A stretch of 44,205 nucleotides of DNA from Stagnihabitans lacustris (GCF_025950525.1 NZ_JAPDGS010000015.1:1-44205), one strand, 5' to 3'; positions 33,474 to 40,896 are shown, counted from the stretch's first letter. Numbers and translations are program-made. Notes: generated from the letters alone by a model not told the origin.

Positions 33474-34073
33474 TTGGACAAGATCAGCGAACCCGCCGCG
33501 CCCGCCGTCACCCCGTCCGACGCCCTCGTCGCCGCCGGACACGCGGGGCCAACCGCCGGGGATCAAGCCGCCGCCGCGAAGGGCTTTCGCTACGAATTGA
33601 TGCGGAGCGCGATCTACCACGATATCCGCGCCGACTGGCTCGGCCGGGCGAACCGTTGGTCGCTTTTCTTGACCTTGATCCTCGGGTCGGGCGCGGTCGC
33701 CGCGTTGGGCGCGCAATTGCCGACTTTGGGCCAGGTTTCCGGCCTTTTCGTTGCGGCCGTTTCCGCCTTGTCCCTGGTTTGGGATTTCAGCGGCCAGGCG
33801 CGGACCCACACCGACTTGAAGCGCCAGTTCTACCGCTTGCTCGCCGACCTGGAAGACGGCGTCCCGCCCGAGAAGGTCCGCGCCCAGGAACGACGGCTTT
33901 TCGCGGAAGAACCGCCCGCGCTTCGGGTGGTGATGGCGATGGCCGAAAATTGGGCAGGCGGCGCGATCTACGGCGACGACTTTGATCGCCATCGCATCGG
34001 CTTCTTCCGCCGCGCGACCGCGCATTTCTTCCCTTGGGCCGACGCAGCCTTCCAGCCCAGCCGGAAACCGTAA
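33474..34073 (+). CDS. Two-helix membrane protein, SLATT-like
   Basis: 199 aa from TTG 33474, placed after GGGAGA at good distance; no ATG or GTG fits. Residues ~38-60 (FRYELMRSAIYHDIRADWLGRANRW) precede two transmembrane helices (about 61-80 and 86-105) and a cytoplasmic helical part (THTDLKRQFYRLLADLEDG). This is the layout of SLATT domains, membrane effectors found near SMODS/SLOG and other defence proteins. In a prophage immunity region it could act in superinfection exclusion or abortive infection. It converges with the DUF2513 gene, 23 bp between stops. Confidence 0.65.
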   Translation: MDKISEPAAPAVTPSDALVAAGHAGPTAGDQAAAAKGFRYELMRSAIYHDIRADWLGRANRWSLFLTLILGSGAVAALGAQLPTLGQVSGLFVAAVSALSLVWDFSGQARTHTDLKRQFYRLLADLEDGVPPEKVRAQERRLFAEEPPALRVVMAMAENWAGGAIYGDDFDRHRIGFFRRATAHFFPWADAAFQPSRKP

Positions 34074-34096
34074 GGCCCCGGCCGGTTCGGCGAAGG

Positions 34097-34474
34097 TCAG
34101 TCGAGCCCGAGCTTCTTCCGAATTGCCTTTTCGGCCAGTTCCCCGGCAAGGCCAGCCAGTTTCTTCAGCGACAGAGCGCCGAGTTCCGTCGGCGACAAGG
34201 CCGACTTCAGCCGCGCCCAGACGTCTTGGGCTTCCAGCGCCGCCAGGAAGTTGTGTCCGTCCGTCGTCAAATCGCGCACAAGCACGTCCGAAACGGGGCG
34301 GCTCAGCGGCTTGAAAGATATCCCGTCCAGCATTCCGTCTTCGGTCAGTCGTTCGACATGCCGCGCGACCAACATCGGATCGAAGTCCGGCACCGTAACC
34401 GCTTTCGGTTGCAGGTCGTTGCGGTCCCGCACCGCCGTCAGGATAGCCCGGATCAGGTCGATATCGTTCTTCAT
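34097..34474 (-). CDS. DUF2513 protein
   Basis: 125 aa from ATG 34474 behind GGGGAA. MKNDIDLIRAILTAVRDRNDLQP, VARHVERLTEDGMLDGISF and LVRDLTTDGHNFLAALEAQDVWARLK are the DUF2513 pattern, a small winged-helix-like protein often found near phage immunity genes. The C-terminus is a helical extension (ELAEKAIRKKLGLD). Function unknown. Confidence 0.85.
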   Translation of the reverse strand: MKNDIDLIRAILTAVRDRNDLQPKAVTVPDFDPMLVARHVERLTEDGMLDGISFKPLSRPVSDVLVRDLTTDGHNFLAALEAQDVWARLKSALSPTELGALSLKKLAGLAGELAEKAIRKKLGLD

Positions 34475-34633
34475 CCAAGTTCCCCGCTGAATCGCACAAG
34501 CCACCGTAGCAGCTCGCATAGGGGCCGTTCCAGCCGGCATCGGATGGATTTGTCGTGAAGTGGTTTTCACTCCACCCCCCAGTTTCCTGACCTTTTGGAC
34601 GGATTGAGGCTCTTTGGCCTTTCGGGCTGAGTG

Positions 34634-34879
34634 TCATGGCGGCCCCGCTTCGGGGGAACAGGAGGTCCGTCCGTGAATTGCAAGCATCCAATCGGCGGTG
34701 ACGTAAGCCAGTCCTCTCTCCAGGGCGGCCCTGACGACCGCCCATTGCCACTCGGTGGGGATGCGGCCGGTAGCCGCCCACTTGTGGACGGAGGCGACGG
34801 GCGCGCCGATCTCGTCGGCGAACGCACGGCGGTTCGGCCAGGCTGCGATCAAAGCGGAGATGGCGCTATCGTTGGGCAT
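34634..34879 (-). CDS. Cro/YdaS-like HTH regulator (carph-isopro type)
   Basis: 81 aa from ATG 34879; TTG 34888 is possible. AISALIAAWPNRRAFADEIGAPVASVHKWAATGRIPTEWQWAVVRAALERG is a compact HTH like those called YdaS or carph-isopro in phages. No ribosome-binding site is apparent, so translation may be leaderless or weak. Divergent from the XRE gene at 34967, with operator copy O1 14 bp upstream of its start and O2 in the shared promoter region. Confidence 0.75.
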   Translation of the reverse strand: MPNDSAISALIAAWPNRRAFADEIGAPVASVHKWAATGRIPTEWQWAVVRAALERGLAYVTADWMLAIHGRTSCSPEAGPP

Positions 34880-34892
34880 AAAGCACAACTAA

Positions 34893-34907
34893 TGGAAGAA
34901 ATGTCCA
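34893..34907. promoter_or_regulatory. Operator-like site O1
   Basis: TGGAAGAAATGTCCA, one of five copies of a pseudo-palindrome with consensus GGANGNNNCNTCC. It lies just upstream of the leftward HTH gene and between that gene and the rightward XRE gene, where a phage repressor would act. Confidence 0.65.
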
Positions 34908-34966
34908 TTCGGCAAGATGGAAAAATCTTCGATTGGCGGCGACGCCCTGCCGCGCACTATTGGTTC

Positions 34967-35263
34967 ATGGAAGAATCATCCAAAACTGACGTCCACCATC
35001 CGTCTCGGGTAGCGCCCAGGATCGAAGCCGTTCGAATGGCGGTCGGCCTGAATCGGTCCGAGTTCGCGGATCGGATCGACGTTGATCGCTCAAGTTTCAC
35101 GAAGATCGCCGACGGGAAGAAGCCGCTTCTGCCCCGCGATGCCTACAAAATCTTCGAACTTTGGGGTGTTGACATGAACTTCCTCTATCTTGGTCAGATT
35201 CGGGATCTCCCCCCGAGCTTGTCGAGCAAGATCGTCAGCCACCTGAAGGCCCTGACCGAATAG
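34967..35263 (+). CDS. XRE-family HTH regulator (CI/Cro-like)
   Basis: 98 aa from ATG 34967; ATG 34892 in the same frame would start inside O1 and is less likely. Residues ~22-80 (RIEAVRMAVGLNRSEFADRIDVDRSSFTKIADGKKPLLPRDAYKIFELWGVDMNFLYLG) are an XRE-type HTH. There is no S24 peptidase domain, so RecA-stimulated self-cleavage is not expected. Operators overlap its start (O2) and follow its stop (O3-O5), suggesting that it or the divergent HTH protein binds them. Confidence 0.8.
   Translation: MEESSKTDVHHPSRVAPRIEAVRMAVGLNRSEFADRIDVDRSSFTKIADGKKPLLPRDAYKIFELWGVDMNFLYLGQIRDLPPSLSSKIVSHLKALTE
34968..34982. promoter_or_regulatory. Operator-like site O2
   Basis: TGGAAGAATCATCCA, second copy of the immunity-region pseudo-palindrome, overlapping the start codon of the XRE gene. 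It could give autoregulation by blocking initiation or transcription. Confidence 0.6.
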
Positions 35264-35396
35264 AGCTGATGAACGCCAACCCCTAGGCGGCGACTGGTCC
35301 AGAACAGGAATCGGGCGCCCAAGGGGTAATTCATCCCAAACCACAAGCGTTCTTACTTTGTTCAACTATCGGTGGAGCAGAGCGGACTGTCAACAT

Positions 35397-35411
35397 TAGA
35401 AGAAACTTCCA
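35397..35411. promoter_or_regulatory. Operator-like site O3
   Basis: TAGAAGAAACTTCCA, a copy with one changed outer base. It lies in the 215-bp gene-free stretch 35264..35478, which otherwise holds the candidate rightward promoter and operators O4 and O5. Confidence 0.55.
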
Positions 35412-35419
35412 TCAATGGA

Positions 35420-35448
35420 TTGACTATGGAAGAAACGTCCACAATCAT
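35420..35448 (+). promoter_or_regulatory. Candidate rightward early promoter
   Basis: TTGACT (35420..35425), 17-bp spacer, AATCAT (35443..35448): five of six and four of six matches to a sigma-70 promoter. Operator O4 occupies the spacer, so a repressor bound there would block RNA polymerase. It would drive the rightward operon from 35479 on, including the integrase. Confidence 0.55.
35427..35441. promoter_or_regulatory. Operator-like site O4
   Basis: TGGAAGAAACGTCCA, a best-consensus copy placed between -35 and -10 of the candidate rightward promoter. Confidence 0.65.
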
Positions 35449-35478
35449 AGGGCGGCGCGATCCGTAGCGAGGCCCCCG

Positions 35479-35955
35479 ATGGACGTTTCTTCCTTTCCCA
35501 CTCCCGCTCAGGCGCCGAGCGCCCGCGAGGTCTTGGGCTTGCTTCTTGCCCTTCCGATCGAAGATCGCCCCGCGTTGTTGATCGCCTTCGCCGGGAAATT
35601 CGGCGGCGCAGCGATCCGGCCGGGGCAGGGCACCCACCTTTTCGAAATCACCGTCCTTGGCATCCACGCCCGGGGCGACGACCTTGCCGACGCCGCTCGG
35701 AATTGGATCGCCGTTGCGCGCAACCTTTACCCCGAGGCCGCGCAGGACCGCGGCGCGACGGAGGCCGGATTGACTCGGGCGTCGGCGATCCTTTCGCGGC
35801 CCCGGGAATTCACCGAAGCCCAGCTTCGCGTCGCTTGCCGTGCAGTCGTCCTTTGCGGCCGGGCAGATTGGTTGTTGCTTGGCCGGGCTTCGGCCTTGTT
35901 GCGTCAGTTGGACCGCGAAGCCGCCGAGCGGATCGCCGAGGGGGCACGGGCATGA
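35479..35955 (+). CDS. Hypothetical protein, first gene of the rightward early operon
   Basis: 158 aa from ATG 35479. Mostly helical, Ala/Leu/Arg-rich: SAREVLGLLLALPIEDRPALLIAFAGKF, HLFEITVLGIHARGDDLADAARNWIAVARNLYP, EFTEAQLRVACRAVVLCGRADWLLLGRASALLR. No family recognised; no membrane segment is obvious. Its start is covered by operator O5, so it should be tightly repressed in the lysogen. It overlaps the next gene by ATGA. Confidence 0.65.
   Translation: MDVSSFPTPAQAPSAREVLGLLLALPIEDRPALLIAFAGKFGGAAIRPGQGTHLFEITVLGIHARGDDLADAARNWIAVARNLYPEAAQDRGATEAGLTRASAILSRPREFTEAQLRVACRAVVLCGRADWLLLGRASALLRQLDREAAERIAEGARA
35480..35494. promoter_or_regulatory. Operator-like site O5
   Basis: TGGACGTTTCTTCCT, the reverse complement of O4 except for the last base. 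It overlaps the first codons of the gene at 35479. Confidence 0.6.
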
Positions 35956-36176
35956 CCGACTTGCCGACCGAAGGCGAAATCCGGGCCCGGCTGCAATGGG
36001 CGGCCCTTTACGCCCGCCTTCAACGCGAACGCCGCCAGACGGCCGCCGCCAGGGCGGGGGCTTGGGCCCTTGCCATCGCCTTTGCGGCCGCCCTGGGCTT
36101 CATCGCTGCCAAGGCCCCCGGGGTTTGCGCGGCGACGATCCTGCAAGCCGAGGAACGGGGGGCGGAGTCTTGGTAA
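35952..36176 (+). CDS. Small single-pass membrane protein
   Basis: 74 aa, ATGA overlap with the preceding gene. A charged N-terminal helix (EGEIRARLQWAALYARLQRERRQTAAAR) is followed by a hydrophobic segment of about 20 residues (about 40-60, AWALAIAFAAALGFIAA) and a short polar tail. It should sit in the inner membrane with its N-terminus inside. Not recognised. Confidence 0.6.
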   Translation: MTDLPTEGEIRARLQWAALYARLQRERRQTAAARAGAWALAIAFAAALGFIAAKAPGVCAATILQAEERGAESW

Positions 36177-36556
36177 AGCCCCGCCGCCTTTCGCGCCGCC
36201 ATCCGGCATTCGTCCGCTACGAAGACCACCAGAAGCTTTGGGCCTTGGTCGAAGGCGCCGTCGCCGACGCCCTTCGGACCCATCCCGATTACTTAACCGC
36301 CCGCGGCGCCCAGCTTGCGGCGGGCAGCATCACCAAGCGCGTCGTCGGCCAATTGGTCGGCCACGCCAAAGAGACCCTAGCGGGTGGTCGCCTTGGCGAC
36401 CGTCGGCCGGAAGGCGCGTTCCAAGACGCCGACGGCAACCCTTCCTTGCACCAAGGGGAAGGGGAAGCGGGGCGCGTGGATTCACCCGCGCGCCCCGACG
36501 ATCCCGCGCCGTTCACGCCCTTCTTCAGCCCCTTCGACACGGAGGCATCCGCATGA
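36170..36556 (+). CDS. Hypothetical protein, 128 aa
   Basis: TTG start at 36170, overlapping the preceding stop by 7 bp; no better start in frame. N-terminal part helical (RYEDHQKLWALVEGAVADALRTHPDYL, SITKRVVGQLVGHAKETLAGG), C-terminal part Pro/Asp-rich and probably disordered (ARPDDPAPFTPFFSPFDTE). Not recognised. Tight overlaps on both sides support it. Confidence 0.6.
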   Translation: MVKPRRLSRRHPAFVRYEDHQKLWALVEGAVADALRTHPDYLTARGAQLAAGSITKRVVGQLVGHAKETLAGGRLGDRRPEGAFQDADGNPSLHQGEGEAGRVDSPARPDDPAPFTPFFSPFDTEASA

Positions 36557-36726
36557 CCACCGCCATCAGGTCGACCGAAATCGAAAAGTCCGTCCGCGCC
36601 GTCCTTCGCGGCGGGGCGCAGGTTCACCGCGTCACGGTCGATATCGCCGAAGGCAAGATCGTCATCGACACGGCACCCGATCCCGACGGCCCGCGCAGCT
36701 TCGACGCCCTGGATTTCAAGAAATGA
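36553..36726 (+). CDS. Hypothetical protein, 57 aa
   Basis: ATGA overlap before and after (next start is 36723). TTAIRSTEIEKSVRAVLRGGAQVHRVTVDIAEGKIVID, ending RSFDALDFKK, suggests a small helix plus beta-strands. It precedes the integrase directly, a place where excisionase or control proteins often lie, but it has no recognisable HTH. Confidence 0.55.
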   Translation: MTTAIRSTEIEKSVRAVLRGGAQVHRVTVDIAEGKIVIDTAPDPDGPRSFDALDFKK

Positions 36727-37727
36727 AGAAGGTCGACCTTCCGCACCTTCGGCACAAGCGCGCCAAGGGCAAGGACTATTGGTATTTCGAGCGCATGGGC
36801 GAAAGGATCGCCCTTCCGCCGCCCGACGCCCCGGACTTCCTTGAGCAATACCAGATCGCCAAGCGCGGCCACCGCCCGGCGCCGTTGCAGGGCCGGACCT
36901 TCAAGCGGTTGATCGCGGAATACCGCGCCAGCCCCCGTTGGACGCGCCTGGCGCCCCGGACCCGGAAGGATTACGAGAAGGTCTTGGATTGGGCCGAGGC
37001 GACGTTCGGCGACCTTTCCCCCGCGAAGATGGAACGTCGCCACGTCATCCGCGCGCAGGCCGAGAACGCCGAGCGGCTTCGGTTCGCGAACTACATCGTC
37101 CAGGTCTTGTCGGTCTTGTTCGAACAGGCCATCGACTTGGGTTGGATCACCCACAACCCGGCGAAGGGCATCCGGCTTTTGAAGTCGGAAGGCGAGGATT
37201 TGCACAAGCCCTGGCCGGTCGACACGGTCGAAGCCTATACGGCCGCAGCCGCTTTCGGCACCCCCGCCCGCACGATCCTGGAACTTGCCATCGGCACCGG
37301 CCAGCGGATCGGGGATCTGTTGAAGATGCGTTGGGACGCGATCGAGGGCGACGGGATCGCGGTCCGCCAGGGCAAGACCAAGACCGCCCTTTGGATTCCC
37401 TTCACCCCGCGCTTGAAGGCTTACCTAGACGCCTTGCCGCGCCGGGCATTGACCATCGTCGCGGGCGCCGACGGCCGGCCGATGCAGTATTTCGCGGCGG
37501 CGAAGGCGGTGATGGTCGTTCGCAAGGCGGTCGGGGCCGAGGCCTATACCATCCACGGTTGGCGCTATACCGCCGCCGCCGAATTGGCCGCCGCCGGGGC
37601 TTCCGACGAAGAGGTTCAAGCGATCACCGGCCACAAGAGCCGCGCCATGGTCGTCAAATACGCGGGCGCTCAACGCCAGCGCACCCACGCGGCCGCCGCG
37701 CAGGCCAAGCGGGAGCCGAAGGCATGA
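36723..37727 (+). CDS. int: Tyrosine integrase
   Basis: 334 aa. N-terminal ~80 residues: arm-binding-like part. Core-binding SAM-like domain ~90-170 (WTRLAPRTRKDYEKVLDWAEATFGDLSP). Catalytic domain from ~180 with R195 (IGTGQRIGDLL), HxxR (H278, R281 in IHGWRYTA), H304 (ITGHKS) and nucleophile Y313 (VVKYAGA). It should recombine the tRNA-Phe sites at the ends of the window. The gene lies in mid-operon, about 6.4 kb from attR, and not beside an att site as is usual; expression should come from the repressed rightward promoter. ATGA overlaps link it to both neighbours. Confidence 0.93.
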   Translation: MKKVDLPHLRHKRAKGKDYWYFERMGERIALPPPDAPDFLEQYQIAKRGHRPAPLQGRTFKRLIAEYRASPRWTRLAPRTRKDYEKVLDWAEATFGDLSPAKMERRHVIRAQAENAERLRFANYIVQVLSVLFEQAIDLGWITHNPAKGIRLLKSEGEDLHKPWPVDTVEAYTAAAAFGTPARTILELAIGTGQRIGDLLKMRWDAIEGDGIAVRQGKTKTALWIPFTPRLKAYLDALPRRALTIVAGADGRPMQYFAAAKAVMVVRKAVGAEAYTIHGWRYTAAAELAAAGASDEEVQAITGHKSRAMVVKYAGAQRQRTHAAAAQAKREPKA

Positions 37728-38065
37728 CCGGCGCCGCGATCCTCGCCACCGAAGACCAGTTGCGCCGTTGGGCGGCCGCCATCGCCGATTGGGACGAAGG
37801 CGGAGAAGAAGCCATCGCCGAGATCGAAGACCTCCTTGCCGACCTCGACGCCGCAGACCAGCCGCCGGCCGTCCCGCTTTGGCAGACCGTCTGCGACGAA
37901 TGCCACCGACCCATCGGCCAGGCCCACACCCCGACTTGCCCGCAAGACGGAATCGTCACGGCCGCCGATACCCCGGGCGGCCGCCCCATTCGCCGCGCCG
38001 ATCCGGCCGCAGCCCCGAAATCCGGCCCCGACGGGGCGGATCAATCCCGAACCGAAGGAGCATGA
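37724..38065 (+). CDS. Hypothetical protein with possible zinc site
   Basis: 113 aa, ATGA overlap with int. Acidic helical start (LRRWAAAIADWDEGGEEAIAEIEDLLADLD), then VCDECHRPIGQAHTPTCPQDG, which gives CxxC and HxxxxC positions for a zinc ion. The C-terminal third is disordered. Not recognised. Confidence 0.6.
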   Translation: MTGAAILATEDQLRRWAAAIADWDEGGEEAIAEIEDLLADLDAADQPPAVPLWQTVCDECHRPIGQAHTPTCPQDGIVTAADTPGGRPIRRADPAAAPKSGPDGADQSRTEGA

Positions 38066-38066
38066 C

Positions 38067-38507
38067 ATGCTGGGATTTCTGAAGGAGAAGATCGCCGGGG
38101 GCGCCAAGCGCCTCAACGGCCGCGCCGATTTGTTGGAAGCGGCCTGCGCGGCTTGCGTCCTGGTCGGCGCCGCCGACGGCAACCTGGACGACGACGAAGC
38201 GGGCGTCGCCCTGGATCGCCTGTTGAGCCACGACACGCTTTCCAAGGCGTTCACGGGCACCCATATCGAAGCCGCCTTCGACAAGCAGGCCAAGCGGGCC
38301 AAGGCCGGGATTTCCGGGCGGGTCGGCTTGAAGCGCGAGGTCGAAGAGGCCCGGGCGAAGTCGACGGCCGAGGATCTGGAAATGGTCTTCGTCATCGTGA
38401 TCGACGTCGCGGGGGCCGACGGCCAGATCGGCGACAAGGAAATGAAGGCCCTTCGCGACTTGGGCCAGACCTTGGGCGGCCTTTCCCCCGACCGCTATCT
38501 GAACTGA
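38067..38507 (+). CDS. TerB-like protein
   Basis: 146 aa behind a strong ribosome-binding site (GAAGGAG). LLEAACAACVLVGAADGNLDDDEAGVALDRLL and VFVIVIDVAGADGQIGDKEMKALRDLGQTLGL contain the paired acidic loops (ADGxLxxxE and ADGxIxxxE) of the TerB all-helical fold. TerB proteins belong to tellurite/phage-inhibition and membrane-stress operons; no other Ter gene is present. In this rightward early operon it may protect the lysogen or interfere with other phages (inference). Confidence 0.85.
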   Translation: MLGFLKEKIAGGAKRLNGRADLLEAACAACVLVGAADGNLDDDEAGVALDRLLSHDTLSKAFTGTHIEAAFDKQAKRAKAGISGRVGLKREVEEARAKSTAEDLEMVFVIVIDVAGADGQIGDKEMKALRDLGQTLGGLSPDRYLN

Positions 38508-38518
38508 CGGGGCCAGGG

Positions 38519-38668
38519 ATGTTGAAGACCGCAGCGAATTGGCTGGTCGTCGGCGGGATCGTCTGCGTCGCGCTGATGACCGTCGCCAACGGCGTCACCG
38601 ACCTGGTCCTCGGCGCCGTGATGGTCGGACTGATCTACGTCGGCGCCAAGATCGACCCCGAGGCTTGA
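38519..38668 (+). CDS. Small two-helix membrane protein
   Basis: 49 aa, 11 bp after the TerB-like gene. Nearly all hydrophobic, with two segments (about 7-23 and 27-43): NWLVVGGIVCVALMTVANG and LVLGAVMVGLIYVG. Linkage to the TerB-like gene suggests a joint membrane function. Not recognised. Confidence 0.6.
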   Translation: MLKTAANWLVVGGIVCVALMTVANGVTDLVLGAVMVGLIYVGAKIDPEA

Positions 38669-38675
38669 ACCCGGC

Positions 38676-38697
38676 CGCGGGCGGTTCACCGCCCGCG
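38676..38697 (+). terminator. GC-rich hairpin after the TerB-like block
   Basis: 9-bp stem (CGCGGGCGG / CCGCCCGCG) with a TTCA loop in the 60-bp gap between 38668 and 38729. No T-run follows. Candidate terminator or attenuator separating integrase/TerB genes from the methylase block. Confidence 0.4.
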
Positions 38698-38728
38698 CCT
38701 TCCGCCCTATCGACCGACCGGAAAGCCC

Positions 38729-39013
38729 ATGAACATCCAGAACCAGTTGAAGATCACCCCGCATCGGGTTGCGGCTTTGGCCGAAACCTTCGACGACCAA
38801 GATATCGCCGAAATCTTTGGGATCGCGGAATCCTCCGTCAAAGCGTTGCTGATCGAAGCCCGCTTCGCCCGTCGCCATTGGGTCGTCCGTTGCAACCGGA
38901 CCGGCCGCCGGATCGCCGCCCGCAGCCAGCGCGGCGCCTATCGCATGGTTTGCCTTCTTGGCTTCGTCGATTGGGATTGGTGGCCCGAATCCGAACCGGA
39001 GGTCGCCGCATGA
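38729..39013 (+). CDS. Hypothetical protein with HTH-like segment
   Basis: 94 aa from ATG 38729. LAETFDDQDIAEIFGIAESSVKALLIEARF has the look of a helix-turn-helix of the sigma/LuxR type; the rest includes GRRIAARSQRGAYRM and a Trp-rich acidic end (FVDWDWWPE). Could be a small regulator. Ends in an ATGA overlap with the next gene. Confidence 0.6.
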   Translation: MNIQNQLKITPHRVAALAETFDDQDIAEIFGIAESSVKALLIEARFARRHWVVRCNRTGRRIAARSQRGAYRMVCLLGFVDWDWWPESEPEVAA

Positions 39014-39228
39014 CCGCAGCCCCGACCGAGGCCGCCAGGATACCCTTTTGCGGCCGTTGCGCCGATTGCGGGCACGTTTGGACGGTCGCCTGGCTTCCCA
39101 TGGCCGTCGATAAATTGGCGGCGGTCGCGACGGCGGCCCTATGTCCCTATTGCGCTTCCGCGAAGGTCCACGCGTTCCCGACCTTCGACGAACCAGCCCC
39201 GGCGGCCGATCCCGGGGCGCGTCGGTGA
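39010..39228 (+). CDS. Small zinc-ribbon protein
   Basis: 72 aa. Two cysteine pairs, CGRCADCGHVW and CPYCASA, about 33 residues apart, form a zinc ribbon. Central hydrophobic part links them. Frequently found small phage protein of unknown role. Overlaps the cytosine methylase start (GTGA). Confidence 0.65.
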   Translation: MTAAPTEAARIPFCGRCADCGHVWTVAWLPMAVDKLAAVATAALCPYCASAKVHAFPTFDEPAPAADPGARR

Positions 39229-40622
39229 CGGCGCCCCTTCGGTTCTTGTCGGTTTGTTCTGGGATCGAAGCCGCTTCGGTCGCTTGGGCGCCCTTGGGTT
39301 GGCAGGCGGCCGGCTTCGCCGAGATCGACCCCTTCGCCAGCGCGGTCCTTAGCGCCAGGCACGGCGCCGGTCGGCCGTTGTTCATGCCGTCCCCGGAGAT
39401 CCCTGATCTTACCGCAAAGGACCGCAAGCGCCGCGCCGCCGCGATCCGCGCCGTTCAGAAGCTTCCGGCCGAGGGCCGGGTGCCGAACTTCGGAAACCTG
39501 GAAGCTTGGAAGGATTGGCCCGATGCAGCTTTCGATGTTCTCGTCGGAGGAACCCCTTGCCAGAGCTTTTCGGTCGCCGGACTCCGAAAGGGCCTGGACG
39601 ATCCGCGCGGCAACCTGGCCCTCGTCTATCTTGCGCTGGTTGACCGATACCGCCCCCGCTGGATCGTTTGGGAAAACGTCCCCGGTGTCCTGTCGTCGTC
39701 TAAGGGGCGGGACTTTGGTTCCTTCCTCGGGGGCTTGGGCGAACTCGGGTATGGGTGGGCCTACCGAGTGCTGGACGCTCAATTCGTCCGAACACTCTTG
39801 TTCCGAGGCGCCGTTCCCCAGCGAAGGCGGCGTGTCTTCGTTGTCGGATATCTTGGAGATTGGCGACCTCCCGCCGCGGTTCTATTTGACGCCGAAAGCC
39901 TGCGCGGGAATCCTCCGCCGAGCCGCACGACGGGGCAAGGCGCTTCCTACGACGTTGCACCTTGCCTTGCGGCAAGTGGCCGAGGCTTCGACCGGCCAGG
40001 CGACACGCGCGGCCAGGATTGCCTGATCCCGGCGGTTTCGGGAGCCTTGGCGGCCCGCGACGCGAAAGCGCCCAGGGCCGAAGACAACGTCGGGATCATC
40101 GCGGTGCCCCGATCATCCCAAGTATTCGCGTCCAGGGAGGTTGCGCAGGCGATCACGGCCAATTATTCCAAACAGCCGGATAACAGCGACACTGCCTTAG
40201 GGCCGAACTTGGTCCTTCGGTCAGAAGTCGCCCATACCCTTCGCGCCGAGGGCTTCGACGCCAGCGAAGACGGCACCGGCCGAGGAACCCCCATCGTCCC
40301 GGTCGCCCCGACATTGCTGGCCTTGGGCAACACAACAGGCGGCCACCGCCCGCCGGGGTCGACGGTCGACACGGTCGAGACCTTGATCGTCGAAGGTGCC
40401 GCCCCGACGGATCGCCGCTGGGCCGTCCGCCGCCTGACCCCGGTCGAATGCGAGCGCCTCCAAGGCTTCCCCGACGGATACACGGACATCGTCAGCGGGG
40501 GGCGGAACTGGACCCCGGATGGCCCGCGCTACCGGGCGCTGGGGAACAGCATGGCGGTCAACGTGATGGGCTGGATCGGCGAGCGCATCGCCTTGGTCGA
40601 CGGGCTCGGAGGCCATGACTGA
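39225..40622 (+). CDS. C5-cytosine DNA methyltransferase (phage Dcm-type)
   Basis: 465 aa from GTG 39225. Motif I FLSVCSGIEAASVAW, motif IV GGTPCQSFS (C112), motif VI WENVPGV, motif VIII QRRRRVFVVG, motif X ALGNSMAVNVM. A long variable region (about 240-400, SRTTGQGASYDV, EVAQAITANYSKQ, EVAHTLRAEGFD) should set specificity, and repeats of the type 'A.TL.A' hint at a multi-specific recognition domain. No restriction partner lies beside it, so it is probably an orphan phage methylase protecting phage DNA. Distinct in sequence from the attL methylase. Confidence 0.92.
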   Translation: MTAPLRFLSVCSGIEAASVAWAPLGWQAAGFAEIDPFASAVLSARHGAGRPLFMPSPEIPDLTAKDRKRRAAAIRAVQKLPAEGRVPNFGNLEAWKDWPDAAFDVLVGGTPCQSFSVAGLRKGLDDPRGNLALVYLALVDRYRPRWIVWENVPGVLSSSKGRDFGSFLGGLGELGYGWAYRVLDAQFVRTLLFRGAVPQRRRRVFVVGYLGDWRPPAAVLFDAESLRGNPPPSRTTGQGASYDVAPCLAASGRGFDRPGDTRGQDCLIPAVSGALAARDAKAPRAEDNVGIIAVPRSSQVFASREVAQAITANYSKQPDNSDTALGPNLVLRSEVAHTLRAEGFDASEDGTGRGTPIVPVAPTLLALGNTTGGHRPPGSTVDTVETLIVEGAAPTDRRWAVRRLTPVECERLQGFPDGYTDIVSGGRNWTPDGPRYRALGNSMAVNVMGWIGERIALVDGLGGHD

Positions 40623-40827
40623 TCCGACCTTGCACGGGAATCACGACCCTTGCCCGGCCTGCGAACTGCGCCGGGAAGTCCAGGACAAGAGCCCGATTTT
40701 CAGGGACGAGGTGCTGTGCAACGTCTGCGGTGGCCGGGGGTTCTTGCCCTTGAGCGATGCAGAGATCGTCCGTCGGACATGCGACGAGGCTCGCCGGTTG
40801 TATTGGCCGCGGCGGATTTCGGATTGA
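40615..40827 (+). CDS. Small CxxC zinc-finger protein
   Basis: 70 aa, start overlaps the methylase stop by 8 bp. CPACELRREVQ and CNVCGGRGFLPL form a DnaJ-like CxxC...CxxCxGxG zinc site. The end (IVRRTCDEARRLYWPRRI) is basic. Not recognised beyond the zinc motif. Confidence 0.6.
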   Translation: MTDPTLHGNHDPCPACELRREVQDKSPIFRDEVLCNVCGGRGFLPLSDAEIVRRTCDEARRLYWPRRISD

Positions 40828-40896
40828 CAGGAACTTAGCGATGGCCTTCGGCGGCCGCGCTGCATATAACCGCCCACGAGTCAACGGCATAGGATC

